Source of the DNA: Pleomorphomonas sp. PLEO
GTDB lineage: Bacteria > Pseudomonadota > Alphaproteobacteria > Rhizobiales > Pleomorphomonadaceae
Length of the DNA: 64,000 nucleotides
Assembly: GCF_041320595.1 (NCBI RefSeq)
Contig: NZ_CP166625.1
Coordinates: forward strand, 1,747,501-1,811,500
Direction of reading: 5' to 3'
Shown: positions 41,031 to 48,999 of the stretch, in pieces
Numbering within the stretch: position 1 is the first letter of the stretch
Layout of the letters: each line of letters starts with the position of its first letter
Program-made: the position numbers and the translations under genes
Notes under the pieces: generated by a model
What the model was told of the DNA's origin: nothing
Seen by the model: the letters and a program-made list of their open reading frames with translations, nothing else
Database searches by the model: none

Positions 41031-41155
41031 AAGCTATTGGATCAGTTCGTCGAATCCGTCCCAGGCCATGATGATGTTTTGCGAGCGCCAGATCGGCCCG
41101 GCATCGACATGCCGGCCGATCACCCTGGCACCGAGCGCCTCATAAAACGCGGCGG
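41031..41155 (-). pseudogene. GNAT gene 3'-end fragment
   Basis: Bases 41031-41120 are identical to 42490-42579, the 3' end of the intact GNAT gene at 42493, and similarity goes on to about 41155 with a few changes. The fragment encodes only the last 40 residues (AAFYEALGARVIGRHVDAGP ...) and is in the same orientation. Upstream of it the frame continues into unrelated sequence. Near-identity means the duplication is recent or kept alike by recombination. Confidence 0.9.
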
Positions 41156-41574
41156 CCGATGCCCGTTGTCGGCGAAGTTTCCGTGGGAACGCGAAGCCAC
41201 CGTCAGATATGCAGTATGCATCTAAAAGCTGCGGCATAATTTGTGTTCTTCTTACGCGGTGATTGCTCAATATCCGAAAACTTGACTCTAAGCGCATATT
41301 TAAACTGCATAAAATTTTTGGATGATTGTATCCGACGCTTCCTTGTCGATGCGAAATTTGCTACCAAAATGACAACAATAGGTTGTCAGTCGAGGGCGTC
41401 GGCATGGCGATCCGCATTTTCGGCCATACGTAGCTGGAGCATGCGATGAACAAGGAAACATCGTCATCTAAATGCAGGACGGGGGATTGATGTCCTCGCT
41501 TTCATGAAGCTGAGCGCCATCGATGGCCGACCTATTAACCTATTGATTTCGTAATATAAATACATGGGGTTATG
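41156..41574. other. AT-rich intergenic part of the inserted segment
   Basis: This lies between the GNAT 3' fragment and the membrane-protein gene. It is AT-richer than the flanking chromosome, with no ORF having a credible start or family. It presumably carries the promoter of the gene at 41575. Confidence 0.5.
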
Positions 41575-42399
41575 ATGAAATACTTGTCCGCTATCGCTGG
41601 TGCCGTGCTGCTCATGTATATGCTGAGCCTGCAGAAGGTGGAGGTCTTTGGCGTAACCTGTCGAATTATCGGGTCTCAAAAGGCGACCTCGTTCGGAATA
41701 TCAACTCAAGAGCCCACATGCTTGAACGATGGCGCGTTCACGATGGGCATCGCTCTTGGATTGGCGCTGCTGGTGATCGGAGGCCTGTTCATCGCTAAGG
41801 ACATTCTCAGCAGCGGAGAAACGTCATCCAGCGCGGGATCCTCGGGGAGACAATACAATCTTTCGTCCGCAGCAGCGGATGAGGATACTTACTCGTCGCC
41901 AAAGGTTCCGGCCGCTCCTGTCGAGACGGCCAGATTTGACAAGAAGAAATGGCAGACGTTGAAACAGGTTGATCCGGAGATTGCCGCCGCATCGGCTGAG
42001 ATCTGCGAAATGTCGCCGGCCCTCGATGATACTCTCGCCGAGAAGTATCTGGTTCTCAATGACAAGACATACCTCAAGGCGCTTGTCACCAGCATCAAAA
42101 CTGAAAATGTCGCCAGAATCGAAGCCGAGCGACTGGCGAAGGAAAATGCCTTGGCCGCCATGTCAGAGAAGCAGAAGGCCCTGCTTGAGACTAGGACAGT
42201 GCGTTCTCTAGCGATGATTGAAGATATAAAAAAGAATGGAATGTATAATATTATCACTCGCAAAAAAGTAGCTTCGATGGAAATGTACTACGGCGAGGAT
42301 ACATCCATGCATGGCTATGTGAAAATCATTAACGAGGACGGGACTGCCGAACTTAGATCTGGGAATAACTTCAGTTACATTCAGTCTGACGCCAAATAA
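41575..42399 (+). CDS. Hypothetical membrane protein
   Basis: A 274-residue protein with two N-terminal membrane segments (LSAIAGAVLLMYMLSL and FTMGIALGLALLVIGGLFIA) flanking a short loop with two cysteines (VTCRIIG ... PTCLNDG), then a Ser-rich linker and a long charged helical cytoplasmic part (KTENVARIEAERLAKENALAAMSEKQKALLETR) with a beta-like C-terminus (MHGYVKIINEDGTAELRSGNNF). No family recognised. It is AT-richer than the neighbours and is the only gene between two copies of the GNAT 3' end. Confidence 0.6.
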   Translation: MKYLSAIAGAVLLMYMLSLQKVEVFGVTCRIIGSQKATSFGISTQEPTCLNDGAFTMGIALGLALLVIGGLFIAKDILSSGETSSSAGSSGRQYNLSSAAADEDTYSSPKVPAAPVETARFDKKKWQTLKQVDPEIAAASAEICEMSPALDDTLAEKYLVLNDKTYLKALVTSIKTENVARIEAERLAKENALAAMSEKQKALLETRTVRSLAMIEDIKKNGMYNIITRKKVASMEMYYGEDTSMHGYVKIINEDGTAELRSGNNFSYIQSDAK

Positions 42400-42492
42400 A
42401 ATGGGCATGCAGACATTTGAGTGGACTTGTTGTTGTTGTCCATAAAGACGGAGCGAGGCGGTGGCCTTGGTCGCCTTTACAATACGCGCAAG

Positions 42493-43023
42493 CTATTGGA
42501 TCAGTTCGTCGAATCCGTCCCAGGCCATGATGATGTTTTGCGAGCGCCAGATCGGCCCGGCATCGACATGCCGGCCGATGACGCGCGCGCCGAGCGCCTC
42601 ATAAAACGCGGCGGCTGCGTGATTGCCTTCGACGACGCTCAGCGCCGCGCCGGGATAGCGGTGCGCGCTGAGGTGGAGCGCGAGGCGTTTTAGCAGGCGG
42701 CGGCCGATGCCCTGCCGTTTGAATTCCCCGTCGACGTAGAGGAACTTGATTTCGCCCCGGCTATCGAAAGCTTCTTCCGACGGTGCGCCGGCCGCGCCGA
42801 TGCCGACCAGCCGTCCCACGCTTTCAGCCAGCAGGACCAGTTGATCGGGCTGCGGGTGAGCCAGTTTCTCCTGCCATCTTTTGAGGCGATAGGGCTCGTC
42901 TAGCGTGGCAAAGGCGTCCGCTGGGGCGAGGTCGCGATAGGTCCGCCGCCAGACCGCCACATGCAGGCGGGCGATGGCCTCGGCGTCGCTGGCCTCGGCG
43001 GAGCGGAAAGCGATGTCCGTCAT
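42493..43023 (-). CDS. GNAT family N-acetyltransferase
   Basis: A 176-residue acetyltransferase: FRSAEASDAEAIARLHVAVWRRTYRDLAP is the typical opening and FLYVDGEFKRQGIGRRLLKRLALHLSAHRYPGA the acetyl-CoA motif (R-Q-G-I-G-R). The C-terminus NHAAAAFYEALGARVIGRHVD is standard. Intact, monocistronic. Its last 90 coding bases recur exactly at 41031-41120. Confidence 0.88.
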   Translation of the reverse strand: MTDIAFRSAEASDAEAIARLHVAVWRRTYRDLAPADAFATLDEPYRLKRWQEKLAHPQPDQLVLLAESVGRLVGIGAAGAPSEEAFDSRGEIKFLYVDGEFKRQGIGRRLLKRLALHLSAHRYPGAALSVVEGNHAAAAFYEALGARVIGRHVDAGPIWRSQNIIMAWDGFDELIQ

Positions 43024-43156
43024 GTCATGACCTGCCTGTTGCTGGTTCGGCCGATTATTCAGAGCAAGCTAGCAAATTCGAGGCGGGATTTCGAAGGGCG
43101 GCGTTCGAACGCCCGGTGCCGCCAATGGCCGCTGGTTTCCGCGATCTTGAGTTTTG

Positions 43157-43173
43157 GGTGGCATTTTGCTACC
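43157..43173. promoter_or_regulatory. Toxin-antitoxin operator candidate
   Basis: GGTGGC-atttt-GCTACC, an imperfect inverted repeat 25 bases before the antitoxin start and next to the TATATAT of a likely -10 region. It fits autoregulation by the ParD-like antitoxin. Confidence 0.45.
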
Positions 43174-43197
43174 TATATATCAGTACAGGAGGCACCC

Positions 43198-43554
43198 ATG
43201 GCTCAGTCCGTGAAGCTTGCCGACGACATCATGGCCCTCGTCCGGCGCGAGGCTGAACTTCACAGTCGATCGGTTGCCGGGCAGCTCACGCATTGGCTCA
43301 AGATCGGCCGCGCTATCGAGCGGTCCGGCAGTTTCGACTACGCGCGGATTACCGCCGCGCTGGAGGCCGGGCTCGACACGACGGAGCTCGGCGAGGAAGA
43401 AGAGGCCGCCTGGCTCGACGAGTTTACCGCGAAGATGGCGGAACCGACGGCGACCGAGGCGGCGCTGTTCGCCCAACGCGGAAAGCTCGGCCGTGGCGTT
43501 GGTCTCGATGCGGGCGGCAATCTCATTTACGCAAAGGATGATGTGGCCGAATGA
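43198..43554 (+). CDS. ParD-like antitoxin
   Basis: A 118-residue protein starting MAQSVKLADDIMALVRREAELHSRSVAGQLTHWLKIGRAIER, a ribbon-helix-helix opening of the ParD-like family, then an acidic helical C-terminal region (ELGEEEEAAWLDEFTAKMAEPTATEAALFAQRGKLGRGVGLD) able to cover a toxin. AGGAGG lies before the ATG at 43198. Overlaps the zeta-toxin gene by four bases. It should neutralise that toxin and repress the operon. Confidence 0.82.
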   Translation: MAQSVKLADDIMALVRREAELHSRSVAGQLTHWLKIGRAIERSGSFDYARITAALEAGLDTTELGEEEEAAWLDEFTAKMAEPTATEAALFAQRGKLGRGVGLDAGGNLIYAKDDVAE

Positions 43555-44138
43555 GGCCCAGCCTGATCCTGCTTGCCGGCCCCAATGGCGCCGGCAAGTC
43601 GACGCTGTACGAAACGCGTGTCGCCCCGTCTTTCGCCGCTCCCTTCATCAATGCCGATGCCATCCAGCGCGACGAACTGAAGGACGTCTCGCTCGTCGCA
43701 TCCTACAAGGCCGCCGAGATCGCCGCCGCCCGTCGGTCCGAGATGCTGGCCGAGGGCAGGAGCTTTGCCACCGAGACGGTGTTCTCCCACCCTTCGAAGC
43801 TGGACATCATCGAGGAGGCGCGCCAGCGCGGCTATGTCGTCATCGTCATGCATGTCGGCGTCGACAGCCCCGATCTGTCGGTGGCCCGCGTCAAGGAGCG
43901 TGTTTGCGAAGGCGGCCATGACGTGCCCGAGGACAAGGTTCGCGCCCGCTTCGATCGGGGAGGCCCGTTGATCCGGGAGGCCGTGCTGCTCGCCGATCGC
44001 GGCATGGTCTTTGACAACTCAAGGCTCAACCAACCGCCCAGGCAGGTTCTGGTGTTTGCCAAGGGACGCCTGACCCAGGCCGCCCCGCGCCTGCCAGACT
44101 GGGTTCTGTCGATCTATGCCGACGACCTTGTCATCTAG
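43551..44138 (+). CDS. Zeta toxin family kinase
   Basis: A 195-residue P-loop kinase: LLAGPNGAGKSTLYE (Walker A), NADAIQRDE, and FATETVFSHPSKLDIIEEARQRGYVVIVMHV as in chromosomal zeta toxins, which phosphorylate UDP-N-acetylglucosamine in characterised members. R of KVRARFDRGGPLI is a likely phosphate-binding residue. It forms a type II toxin-antitoxin pair with the ParD-like gene (ATGA overlap), a combination known in proteobacteria and distinct from epsilon-zeta. Confidence 0.85.
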   Translation: MRPSLILLAGPNGAGKSTLYETRVAPSFAAPFINADAIQRDELKDVSLVASYKAAEIAAARRSEMLAEGRSFATETVFSHPSKLDIIEEARQRGYVVIVMHVGVDSPDLSVARVKERVCEGGHDVPEDKVRARFDRGGPLIREAVLLADRGMVFDNSRLNQPPRQVLVFAKGRLTQAAPRLPDWVLSIYADDLVI

Positions 44139-44169
44139 GTTTTCAGCGGGCTCGCAAGGGGGAGGCGTC

Positions 44170-44286
44170 ATGAAAACCGTCGTTCGCTGGCGTGAGTGGG
44201 ATGGCGTGGGCCTGGAGCATTGCGTCTGCGAGGTGGATGAGGCCGGTTTGGTGCTGGATTATCCCGGTGTGTTTGTCCGGCACTAA
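44170..44286 (+). pseudogene. Truncated glycolipid-binding (DUF1089-like) gene
   Basis: A 38-codon frame with a strong GGGGGAGG before its ATG encodes MKTVVRWREWDGVGLEHCVC, the typical start of putative glycolipid-binding proteins (xxVxWRxWDxPGLEHxxL), then stops after VLDYPGVFVRH. The normal length is about 190 residues. Only the 5' end remains, directly after the toxin gene. Confidence 0.6.
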
Positions 44287-44440
44287 CCGAAAGCGGCCGG
44301 CGCTGCGATGGCGGCAACCCGCGCGTCACTGATTGTAACACCAGAAAAATAGCGAAACAAAACAGGTGTCTAGTGTTCAGGTATCGTTCATGCGTCGCCC
44401 GATAGGTCGTCTGGGAGGCATCATGAAGGAGACCCAGGGC

Positions 44441-44731
44441 ATGAGACTTTCAATCGCCACTCTTATCGTCGGTGCGCTGCTGGTTGGCACCGCCAACGCC
44501 GCCCCGCCGGATGGCCCGCCGCCGCCGTCCAAGCACCGGGTGGTCACCTGCGATCAGGCCAGACCCGGCACCGGGTTCTGGAAGCAGTGCCATCCCAAGA
44601 AGCCCCCCAGGCACGTCAGACAGCCCCCGGCGCCCGACCGGCCGGGCCCTGCCGGAAAGCCCGGCCCCAGCGGAAAGCCCGGTCCCGGCGGAAAGCCGGA
44701 TCCCATGATGGAGCGTGCCCCGCGCCCGTAA
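44441..44731 (+). CDS. Small secreted Pro/Gly-rich protein with collagen-like repeats
   Basis: A 96-residue protein: signal peptide MRLSIATLIVGALLVGTANA, a core with two cysteines (HRVVTCDQARPGTGFWKQCHPKKPPRH) and a tail of imperfect GPxGKP triplets (PGPAGKPGPSGKPGPGGKPD). AAGGAG ten bases before ATG 44441 decides the start. Probably periplasmic or surface exposed. Function unknown; the repeat part may vary between strains. Confidence 0.65.
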   Translation: MRLSIATLIVGALLVGTANAAPPDGPPPPSKHRVVTCDQARPGTGFWKQCHPKKPPRHVRQPPAPDRPGPAGKPGPSGKPGPGGKPDPMMERAPRP

Positions 44732-44781
44732 GAGCTGACGCGGAACTCACCCGGGGCTGGCATCTGGCCCCGGGGGGGATG

Positions 44782-44935
44782 GCGGGCGTATTGGGATGTC
44801 GCGGACGTTCCTGGAGGGCGTCCACGAAGGCCTCGATGAAGTGGGCCGGGTTGTCCGGCCCCAGGTAATCGTCCGCCGATTCCGGCAGGCCCAGCAATTG
44901 CGAGCGGCCTGTTGCTGATAGGTGAGCCGTGGCAA
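44782..44935 (-). pseudogene. IS1182-type transposase N-terminal remnant
   Basis: On the minus strand, TYQQQAARN in one frame and LLGLPESADDYLGPDNPAHF...EAFVDAL in another together resemble the conserved beginning of IS1182-family transposases (QxxLLPESLDDYVxxDNPVRxIDAFVDxLDL). A frame change lies between them at about 44892, and similarity stops near 44810. No other part of the IS or its ends was found. Confidence 0.5.
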
Positions 44936-44988
44936 AGTCTATCGCAGGCCTTTAGACTGTGGAATCCGAAGCCGGGTTTCAAACCATT

Positions 44989-45405
44989 TCAGCACGACTG
45001 TGACTGAAGGGCAATTAGCCCCGCTGCCGTTGGACGGAAACCGCATTTGCGATAAAACGGCTCAAGGTGAGGCTCAAAATCGACATGGAGCCAATGCGAA
45101 CCTTTTTGTCGAGCCAGTGCGATTGCTTCCTCAACCAGACGAGTTGCGATGCCGCGCCCGCGGTAATCGGGATGAACGCACGTATCGAGAATGAAAGCAT
45201 GGACTCCACCGTCCCATGCTACATTTACAAATCCAACGATTAGATCGCCATCATAGACGCCGATATGGCCCAGACTCCGTGAGAGAATATCAGCGAGCGA
45301 AGCTGGCGCAGGCGCTCCCCATGCAACTGACCAGAGAGGATTCAAATCGGCGGAGGTAGGATGAGGATTTATCTTATACTCCAAGATCAACACCCTTCTC
45401 TGCAT
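44989..45405 (-). CDS. GNAT family N-acetyltransferase
   Basis: A 138-residue acetyltransferase: GFVNVAWDGGVHAFILDTCVHPDYRGRGIATRLVEEAIALARQKGSHWLHVDFEPHLEPFYRKCGFRPTAAGLIAL. Motif A is Y-R-G-R-G-I-A. AT-richer in codon use than neighbours, suggesting separate acquisition. Substrate unknown. The stop lies next to the transposase remnant. Confidence 0.85.
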   Translation of the reverse strand: MQRRVLILEYKINPHPTSADLNPLWSVAWGAPAPASLADILSRSLGHIGVYDGDLIVGFVNVAWDGGVHAFILDTCVHPDYRGRGIATRLVEEAIALARQKGSHWLHVDFEPHLEPFYRKCGFRPTAAGLIALQSQSC

Positions 45406-45532
45406 ACCAAATCCAGCATTTCCAGCATTCGTAATATCACCGTTTTCAGCATCAGATAATACTCCTAGTCTTCAGACAGAGGTTCCCCTGAGATATGCGA
45501 CGGTGGCCCATCAGGGACGTGAGGAGCGACAC

Positions 45533-46441
45533 ATGACCCAATCGCCTTCCTTTCTCGGCCTGCCGGGCCACCTCGCCGAGGGCGGGTTGCCGCGCGCGGT
45601 GATCCTCAGTGCCTGCCACGGCAGCGCCTATCCTGGCCGGGAGAGCCTTTCGGCCTCGGCGCCCGCCGCCATCCGCGCGGCGAGCCAGGGCGATGCGCCG
45701 CTGATCGAGCACTGGGACTTTGACCTGGGCGCGCCGCTGTTCGCCGGTGGGCCGATCACCTGCGTCGACGTTGGCGATATCGCCACTTCCGCCGGTGACG
45801 CGGCCGGCAATCGGGCGCGCATCGCCGCGAAAACGCGCGAGGTGCTGGCCGCGATGGCGGTGCCGATCCTCATCGGCGGCGACGACTCGGTGGTGATCCC
45901 CTTCCTTGACGGCTTTGCCGAACACGGGCCGATCTGGGTGTTGCAGATCGACGCCCATATCGACTGGCGCGACGAACTCCACGGCGAGCGCCACGGCTAT
46001 TCCAGCCCGATGCGCCGGGCGAGCGAGATGGGCCATGTCCAGGGCCTCGTACAGGTCGGCATGCGCGGCGTCGGCAGCGCCCGCCCGCAAGAGATGGAGG
46101 CGGCCCTGCGCTATGGCAGCCATCTGGTGACGGCGCGGGAGATCCACGCCGATGGCGTGGAAGCTGCGCTCCGGCATATCCCGGCCGGCGCCAAGGTGGT
46201 GATCACGCTCGACTGCGACGGCCTCGACCCCAGCCTCATGCCCGGCGTGGCAGCGCCAACGCCCGGCGGGCTGACCTACACCCAAGCCATCGACTTGATC
46301 GCCGGCATTGGGAGACGTGCGACCATCGCCGGCTTTGATCTGGTGGAGCTTTATCCGGCGGCCGATGTCGGCGGCCTGTCGGCGCTGACCGCCGCCCGGC
46401 TGGTGGTGAACGCCATCGGCGCGGTGGTGCGGCAGGGGTAG
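45533..46441 (+). CDS. Ureohydrolase (arginase/agmatinase family)
   Basis: A 302-residue manganese enzyme. DAHIDWRD and TLDCDGLDPS supply the DAHxD and DxDxxDP metal ligands. The first motif is IGGDDSV, with Asp where most ureohydrolases have the metal-binding His of GGDHS, an unusual but known variation. GGAGCGAC lies before ATG 45533 (MTQSPSFLGLPGH). It would release urea or a related product from agmatine, guanidinobutyrate or another guanidino compound. Monocistronic, no regulator adjoining. Confidence 0.85.
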   Translation: MTQSPSFLGLPGHLAEGGLPRAVILSACHGSAYPGRESLSASAPAAIRAASQGDAPLIEHWDFDLGAPLFAGGPITCVDVGDIATSAGDAAGNRARIAAKTREVLAAMAVPILIGGDDSVVIPFLDGFAEHGPIWVLQIDAHIDWRDELHGERHGYSSPMRRASEMGHVQGLVQVGMRGVGSARPQEMEAALRYGSHLVTAREIHADGVEAALRHIPAGAKVVITLDCDGLDPSLMPGVAAPTPGGLTYTQAIDLIAGIGRRATIAGFDLVELYPAADVGGLSALTAARLVVNAIGAVVRQG

Positions 46442-46786
46442 GGACAGGGGGAGGGAGGACTCCGCTTGTTTCCTTCCGCCCGAGGTTCTACGCGCAGGCG
46501 TGCGCCTTATCATGTCACGACGGAGAAGGCGGCTTGTCCAGGTGGATGCCTCGGCGCAGTCGGGGCATGTCTTTGACGCTCAACCCGGTGGTGAGTGCGA
46601 CATTATCGGCCCACGGGCCCTCGCTGGACATGCGCCGGATTGATGGACCTATCGCCCCCTTTCGTTAGCTGGCCCCCTTTCGGCGGCCGGCACAACAACG
46701 CGGCATGCCGGACAAATACCCGCGGACCGATAGCAAAATTATACCAATTGCCGAAGATGCTGACGCATCCGCTCATTGAGGCCATT
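46442..46786. other. Intergenic region with repeat debris
   Basis: Between the ureohydrolase stop and the palindromic repeat. TTCCGCCCGAGGTTCTACGC at about 46475 resembles the left arm of the composite repeat family (copy C). No credible ORF. ATACCAATTGCC at 46741 echoes the adjacent palindrome. Confidence 0.4.
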
Positions 46787-46867
46787 GCTGATTTCTCATT
46801 TTCATCAGGGACATGAGAAATCAGCAAGTAGAATACCAAGAGTTATTTTCAATGCATCTCGGTATTA
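46787..46867 (-). repeat. Two-stem extragenic palindrome, copy 1 (with covariation)
   Basis: Stem A: GCTGATTTCTCAT (46787-46799) with ATGAGAAATCAGC (46813-46825). Stem B: ATACCAAG (46833) with CTCGGTAT (to 46865). The inverse copy lies at 49920-49999, where stem A reads GCCAATTTCTCAT/ATGAGAAATTGGC: both arms changed so that pairing is kept. This copy begins at the stop codon of the minus-strand gene at 46865. Confidence 0.8.
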
Positions 46868-47992
46868 CACGTCGATGCCGCCAATCAATTCGAAGATGAC
46901 GGGCTTGTCGATCTTGGTTGCACCGGCTCTGCCGGTGGCCTGGCACAGGGACTGGCATCCGCTGTGGCCCTGTCCCGGCTGGTAAACGAACTCGGGACGA
47001 TCCAGCATGGCCGTCAGCACGATATCGACATCAATCGCAGGGGCAACGATATGCGCGACGGCGGGATAGCGTTGTCCGGTATCGCCACTTGTCCAGACGC
47101 GATCATAGTCCACCTGCGCTCCGACGTTCATCTGAACGCCGTCCTCACGCAAATAGGTCAGGAAGGTCCACCGCTGGTTTGGCTCCATGACATCCCAGAA
47201 CGAGATCGCCGATTTGTCGCCCTCGCCAAAGGTCATTCCCAGCCACGTCCAGTGCGCCTGATTGATTTCGGCGGCCTTTTTCATAAGCGCTTCCGGGCTC
47301 GCCGTCTCAGCCTTGCCCCACTGACGATCGAACCAGACCGAGCTTGCATCGACGGGAAAAACCTCGCCGTCGATCGTCATGGATCCCTTCGCCAGCATGT
47401 TGGTAAAGGCGTATTCATAGGAATCCGAACCTAGAAAGGGGAGTAACCCGGTGGTGCCATTGTAAAGTTCCTGGCCTTGCGGCGTCAGCACCACGTCGAC
47501 GGTATCGCGCCCCGCGCCCAGCTTCAGCTGGAACTGCGATTGGTCGCCTTTGAATGTGCCGAAGCTTGAATAAACGCGGCATTCCTCGGTCGCCGCGCCG
47601 ACCTTGTCCGACGCGGGCTCCGAGGCGTTATGGGGCCGCCAGAGCCCATCGGTTCCGTTCATCAGCAGGAATTCCGTCATGCTGCCTTGCGGTGTGATGC
47701 CCTGATGCCATTCAAAGCCCACGACCTTGCCCTGGCTCTTGAAGGCGGCGTTCACGTACCACGATTCCAGGACCGATGAGGGATGGCGCGCCAGATCGTT
47801 GGCGGGATCGACATAAAGGGGCACGCCAGAGATGAAACGAGGTGACCCGGCACCGCCTGGGGACGCATTGGACGCCCCGAAAACCGGAGGCGCGGTGAGG
47901 CCAAGGGCGCCAAGTGCCAAAGCTCCACCCAGCAGCGAACGCCGGGTCGCCGTTTGCGACAGCGGGCTGAACCGAGAATTTGCAAAATTCAT
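46865..47992 (-). CDS. Lipocalin-like (AttH/CrtC-type) Tat-exported protein
   Basis: A 375-residue paralogue of the protein at 10421. Tat signal ATRRSLLGGALALGALGLTAPPVFG; then GFEWHQGITPQGSMTEFLLMNG, WFDRQWGKAETAS and HWTWLGMTFGEGDKSAISFWDVMEP, the same landmark order. AAGGTG lies before ATG 47992. The frame extends upstream to 48094 without supporting evidence. Divergent from a TetR gene (48216), repeating the arrangement at 10421-12212. Periplasmic; activity unknown. Confidence 0.8.
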   Translation of the reverse strand: MNFANSRFSPLSQTATRRSLLGGALALGALGLTAPPVFGASNASPGGAGSPRFISGVPLYVDPANDLARHPSSVLESWYVNAAFKSQGKVVGFEWHQGITPQGSMTEFLLMNGTDGLWRPHNASEPASDKVGAATEECRVYSSFGTFKGDQSQFQLKLGAGRDTVDVVLTPQGQELYNGTTGLLPFLGSDSYEYAFTNMLAKGSMTIDGEVFPVDASSVWFDRQWGKAETASPEALMKKAAEINQAHWTWLGMTFGEGDKSAISFWDVMEPNQRWTFLTYLREDGVQMNVGAQVDYDRVWTSGDTGQRYPAVAHIVAPAIDVDIVLTAMLDRPEFVYQPGQGHSGCQSLCQATGRAGATKIDKPVIFELIGGIDV

Positions 47993-48103
47993 CTTGCACC
48001 TTTTCGCTATAACCTTATATCGAAATACATAGGCCGTCCCGATGCGCGGATCAAGGGGCTCTTGCCCGAGCCGCGTGGGGGCTTTGACTGGCAATGTTTC
48101 AAT

Positions 48104-48209
48104 TAGAGCGCTGCTCGATCTGATTGAATCAGATCGGCGCTCTAAGTTATTGTTTAGCTAGCATCATCTTCTCGATCCTCGTTTCACTCCGGTCGGATGA
48201 TGCTCTAAG
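48104..48209. repeat. 105-base dispersed palindromic repeat, copy 2
   Basis: TAGAGCGCTGCTCGATCTG to GGTCGGATGATGCTCTAAG matches 14064-14169 in the same orientation. It carries the same GATCTGATTGAATCAGATC core; the outer arms (AGAGCGC/GGCGCTCT, GCATCATC/GATGATGC) pair better here than in copy 1. It ends six bases before the tetR start, so it forms that gene's 5' region. Confidence 0.8.
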
Positions 48210-48215
48210 GGTGTG

Positions 48216-48866
48216 ATGTCGAAATCCGAGGATTCAAATTCGCCACAGCCGGGGCGTCCGCGCGACAAGAGCCTTGATGAGGCGCTCATCCGCATCACGC
48301 TTGAGCTTCTCAGACAAACGGGTCTGGAGAGCGTGACCATGTCCAAGATCGGACGACTTTCCGGCATTCCGGCGACCAGCATTTATCGGCGTTATCCGGA
48401 TGCGCACAGTCTGATTGTGGCCGCGATCAAAGACGATCTGGAAAAAATGCAGTTGCTCATCGCCGATCAAGGATCGCTGCGCGGTGACATTCTCGCCTTT
48501 TTGAGGATAATGGCCGAAGCGCTCAATCAAGATCGTGCCAGGATACTTTCTGGAATGCTTTTGCCAATGCAGGGCGATCCGGAATTGGCGGCCCTGTTCA
48601 CCACGAAACTTGAAGCGCTCCGCTGCGAAGGATGGCGCGGCGTCATCGAGCGTGCCGTCCGCCGGGGGACATTGCGGGCAGAAGCGCTGGATGCGTGTCC
48701 GCTCGACGAGGTGGCGCAAGCCATGATTTTCTATCAGGCGGCGGTGAAGTTCGAGCCGGCGGACGAGGCGTTCCTGAACGATTTGCTGGATACTGTCTTG
48801 ATGCCGGGGCTTGAGCGGTTTCAAAACCCAGATCCTCAAAGCGCACCCGGCAGCTCGGAGGCGTGA
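48216..48866 (+). CDS. TetR family regulator
   Basis: A 216-residue regulator: GRPRDKSLDEALIRITLELLRQTGLESVTMSKIGRLSGIPATSIYRRYPDAHSLIVAAI is the HTH and GEPE-like C-terminal part LSGMLLPMQGDPELAALFTTKLEALRCEGWRGVIERAVRRGTLR matches TetR_C_16/11-type domains. ATG 48216 follows TAAGG of the adjacent repeat. Divergent from the lipocalin-like gene. Its promoter lies within or left of the dispersed repeat. Confidence 0.87.
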   Translation: MSKSEDSNSPQPGRPRDKSLDEALIRITLELLRQTGLESVTMSKIGRLSGIPATSIYRRYPDAHSLIVAAIKDDLEKMQLLIADQGSLRGDILAFLRIMAEALNQDRARILSGMLLPMQGDPELAALFTTKLEALRCEGWRGVIERAVRRGTLRAEALDACPLDEVAQAMIFYQAAVKFEPADEAFLNDLLDTVLMPGLERFQNPDPQSAPGSSEA

Positions 48867-48999
48867 TTGCCGTCCCAGGGAGTGCTCGCAGTGGCTTGGG
48901 CGCCAACTCTCCTTGTTCCGACGATGGCTGCCAGCGGTGGGCTATTGACCTCGGGGGCGCCTGGGGTTGCAATTGTCCGCCGCCAAGGGAGCATTTGCC

